A stretch of 8,699 nucleotides of DNA from an uncultured Lachnospiraceae bacterium (GTDB lineage Bacteria > Bacillota > Clostridia > Lachnospirales > Lachnospiraceae): assembly GCA_910576895.1 (NCBI GenBank), contig CAJTJZ010000087.1, positions 1-8,699 on the forward strand, in the 5' to 3' direction. Of this stretch, positions 6,831-8,699 are shown piece after piece; position 1 is the first letter of the stretch, and every line of letters begins with the position of its first letter. A model generated the notes under the pieces. That model was not told the origin of the DNA and searched no databases. It worked only from the letters and a program-made list of their open reading frames with translations. Made by a program: the position numbers and the translations under genes.

Positions 6831-8567
6831 ATGAAAATTTTAAATAATCTTAGTATTCGGTTTAAAGTGATTATTCCCATTGCAGTATTAGCAATTTTAT
6901 TGATTGTATCTAGTATTATGGGATTATATAGTGCAAAAAAACAAATGAATGCGGGAACAGATATTTCAGATAATTATACAAGAAGTATTACACAAATAGG
7001 AGATATCAATAAATGGATTACAAGCATTGGAAAAGTAATGTATGCACATTGTATTGCTGTAGAAGATGAGAGAAAGGAGTCTTTAACAGAGGAAGCAGAA
7101 GAAATTATAACAAATATTGAAACACTTTTGACAGGATATGAAGAATCCTTAGATGGTGGTGAGGAAGCAGATGTGTATTATCAGTTTAAAGATATTTATG
7201 CTACCTATAAAGATGGCGTACAAAATGTAATGCGTTATAGCAGTGGAGGATGGGGCAGAATGAGTACGCAATTGATTGAAAGTCAGCAAGCACCATTGGA
7301 ACAAGAATTGGAGGAATTACTTTCTACTATGTCAGATATTAATCGGGAAGGTATGAAAAATGCAGTAGTTACACAAGAAAAAGCTTATCATAATAGTCTT
7401 TTATCCTCTATAGTTTTTATTACGATTGCTATTATTATGTTAATTTTGACTATTTTTATATGTTATGTTTCTATTGTGCGGCCATTAAGAAAAGTAAATC
7501 ATGAATTAGCTTTTATTGTAGATAGTATTAATAAAAATCAAGGGGATTTAACAGCTCGTATCACAGTTTCTGGAAAGGATGAAATTGGAACAATTGCCTA
7601 TGGTATTAATTTATTTATGGAAACGCTTCAAAAAGTGATGGGAAAGATTAGAAAAAGTTCTGAAAGTATGGATAATATTGTAGAAGATGTATTTTATAAA
7701 GTTACTACAGTAAATGATAATGCAAGTGATATTTCTTCTGTTATGGAACAAATTTCTGCATCAATGCAAGAAATTTCTTCTACGATTACAACTGTTCAAG
7801 ATAATACTTGTGGCATTGGAGATAATGTAACAAAATTGGCAGATGCCTCTAATGAACTTTTGAATTATTCCGAAACTATGGAAAAAACAGCGGGTGATAT
7901 GGAAAAGAATGCTGTGAAAAATAAGCAAAACACAAGTCAGATTGTAAATAGTATTATTGGTAAATTGCAAATTGCAATTAAAGAAAGTAAGAAGGTTGAA
8001 AAAGTAAATGAACTTACTGATAACATTTTAAATATTTCCAGTCAAACAAATCTTCTTGCATTAAATGCTTCTATTGAAGCCGCACGTGCTGGAGAAGCAG
8101 GAAAAGGATTTGCTGTTGTTGCAAATGAAATTAGTCAGTTAGCAGATTCTAGTCGGGAAACTGCCAATAATATTCAAAGTATTAATACTATGGTAATTAC
8201 TTCTGTAAATGAATTAATTAATAATTCTAATCATTTAGTAAAATATATTAATGAAAATATTTTGCCAGATTATGATGGTTTTGTATTGGCAGGAAAGCAA
8301 TATAGTAAGGATTCTATATATATTAATGAAACAATTGAAAAGTTTGATCAAATGGCAATGAACCTTCGGCATTTAATGAATAATATTAATGAATCTATCA
8401 ATGAAATTTCATCTGCAATTGATGAAAGTGCAAATGGTGTAGCTAATGTTACTGCCAATACAGGTAATCTTGTAAAAGATATTGATCAGATTTCTTTAGG
8501 AATAGGAAAAAATAGAGAAGTAACAGAAGAATTAAATATAGAAGCACAGCATTTTGTGAAATTATAA
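6831..8567 (+). CDS. Methyl-accepting chemotaxis protein (transmembrane chemoreceptor)
   Basis: Complete 578-residue receptor; the alternative ATG at 6819 would add four residues. Topology: short basic cytoplasmic N-terminus, membrane helix 1 at about residues 13-33, an extracellular helical sensor at 36-188 of about 150 residues (four-helix-bundle type by size and pattern), membrane helix 2 at about 190-216, HAMP from RPLRKV (217-222) to about 272, then the long coiled-coil signalling hairpin to the C-terminus. The tip that binds CheA and CheW is intact: QTNLLALNASIEAARAGE starts at 405 and is followed by GKGFAVVANEI. The two hairpin arms are roughly 143 and 158 residues, close to 40H/44H-size receptors. 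The returning arm contains DYDGFVLAGKQYSKD (480-494), an element I remember from other clostridial receptors. No C-terminal CheR/CheB tether pentapeptide is present; the protein ends HFVKL. It would control flagellar rotation through CheA. Ligand unknown. It appears to be a single-gene unit, since a terminator precedes it. Confidence 0.95.
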   Translation: MKILNNLSIRFKVIIPIAVLAILLIVSSIMGLYSAKKQMNAGTDISDNYTRSITQIGDINKWITSIGKVMYAHCIAVEDERKESLTEEAEEIITNIETLLTGYEESLDGGEEADVYYQFKDIYATYKDGVQNVMRYSSGGWGRMSTQLIESQQAPLEQELEELLSTMSDINREGMKNAVVTQEKAYHNSLLSSIVFITIAIIMLILTIFICYVSIVRPLRKVNHELAFIVDSINKNQGDLTARITVSGKDEIGTIAYGINLFMETLQKVMGKIRKSSESMDNIVEDVFYKVTTVNDNASDISSVMEQISASMQEISSTITTVQDNTCGIGDNVTKLADASNELLNYSETMEKTAGDMEKNAVKNKQNTSQIVNSIIGKLQIAIKESKKVEKVNELTDNILNISSQTNLLALNASIEAARAGEAGKGFAVVANEISQLADSSRETANNIQSINTMVITSVNELINNSNHLVKYINENILPDYDGFVLAGKQYSKDSIYINETIEKFDQMAMNLRHLMNNINESINEISSAIDESANGVANVTANTGNLVKDIDQISLGIGKNREVTEELNIEAQHFVKL

Positions 8568-8626
8568 TATTTTAATATTGTAGAAATTTAATTTATAATA
8601 AGATCGTAAGCATTCAAAAAAGCATC

Positions 8627-8671
8627 TTGACAAGTTAAAATAGATGGTTGTACTGTCTAACCGTACAGTAC
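8627..8671 (+). promoter_or_regulatory. Candidate promoter with overlapping palindromic operator at the right edge
   Basis: A perfect -35 hexamer TTGACA (8627-8632) is followed 18 bases later by TACTGT (8651-8656), a poor -10. That same place starts an inverted repeat GTACTGT (8650-8656) / ACAGTAC (8665-8671) with an 8-base spacer, and CGTACAGTACG (8662-8672) is itself an 11-base palindrome. Symmetry of this size overlapping a promoter is typical of a dimeric repressor site, for example TetR- or MarR-type. The regulated gene would lie beyond the window; no regulator is visible here. Confidence 0.45.
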
Positions 8672-8699
8672 GTAAAATTTTAAACGTCAGTTAGCCTTC

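Noticed and set aside
8600..8628. AAGAT/ATCTT inverted repeat as a terminator for the chemoreceptor gene.
   Set aside because: Only 5 bp with a 19-base loop and no T run; not credible as an intrinsic terminator, so none is called within the window.

Overview
The window is AT-rich DNA, all coding on the + strand, from what looks like a low-G+C anaerobic Firmicute, most likely a gut Lachnospiraceae-type clostridium. The evidence is codon use strongly biased to A/T, a very large secreted modular protein built from PKD-like, Big_4, FIVAR, discoidin-like and Big_2 modules (a style typical of that group), and a Gram-positive-type methyl-accepting chemotaxis protein. Genus cannot be fixed from the sequence.

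Layout: (1) Positions 2-6649 are one uninterrupted reading frame that is already open at the left edge. It is the last 2215 residues of a giant surface or secreted protein whose start and signal peptide lie outside the window. Its N-terminal half carries a large domain that I recognise as DUF5695-like, a family with no function known to me, probably carbohydrate-active. Then come two PKD-like domains, a Big_4 domain, an alternating carbohydrate-binding-like/FIVAR array (CBM-FIVAR-CBM-FIVAR-CBM), a Big_2-like domain, an Asn-rich hinge, a Thr/Glu/Lys repeat ladder, an unassigned module and a Lys-rich C-terminal Big_2 domain. (2) Positions 6650-6830 are intergenic, with a strong hairpin terminator, possible sigma-A promoter elements and a ribosome binding site. 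(3) Positions 6831-8567 encode a complete chemoreceptor with two membrane segments, an extracellular sensor, HAMP and an intact signalling tip. (4) Positions 8568-8699 are non-coding and hold a promoter-like TTGACA overlapped by nested palindromes, probably the regulated promoter of a gene beyond the right edge.

The two genes appear to be separate transcription units. A plausible but unproven reading is that the organism digests or binds a complex glycan with the giant protein and is motile with receptors that sense small molecules; nothing in the sequence links this receptor directly to that glycan. The least understood part is the DUF5695-like enzyme candidate and its duplicated binding-module array. 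I see no CRISPR array, RNA gene, transposase, phage gene or defence system.
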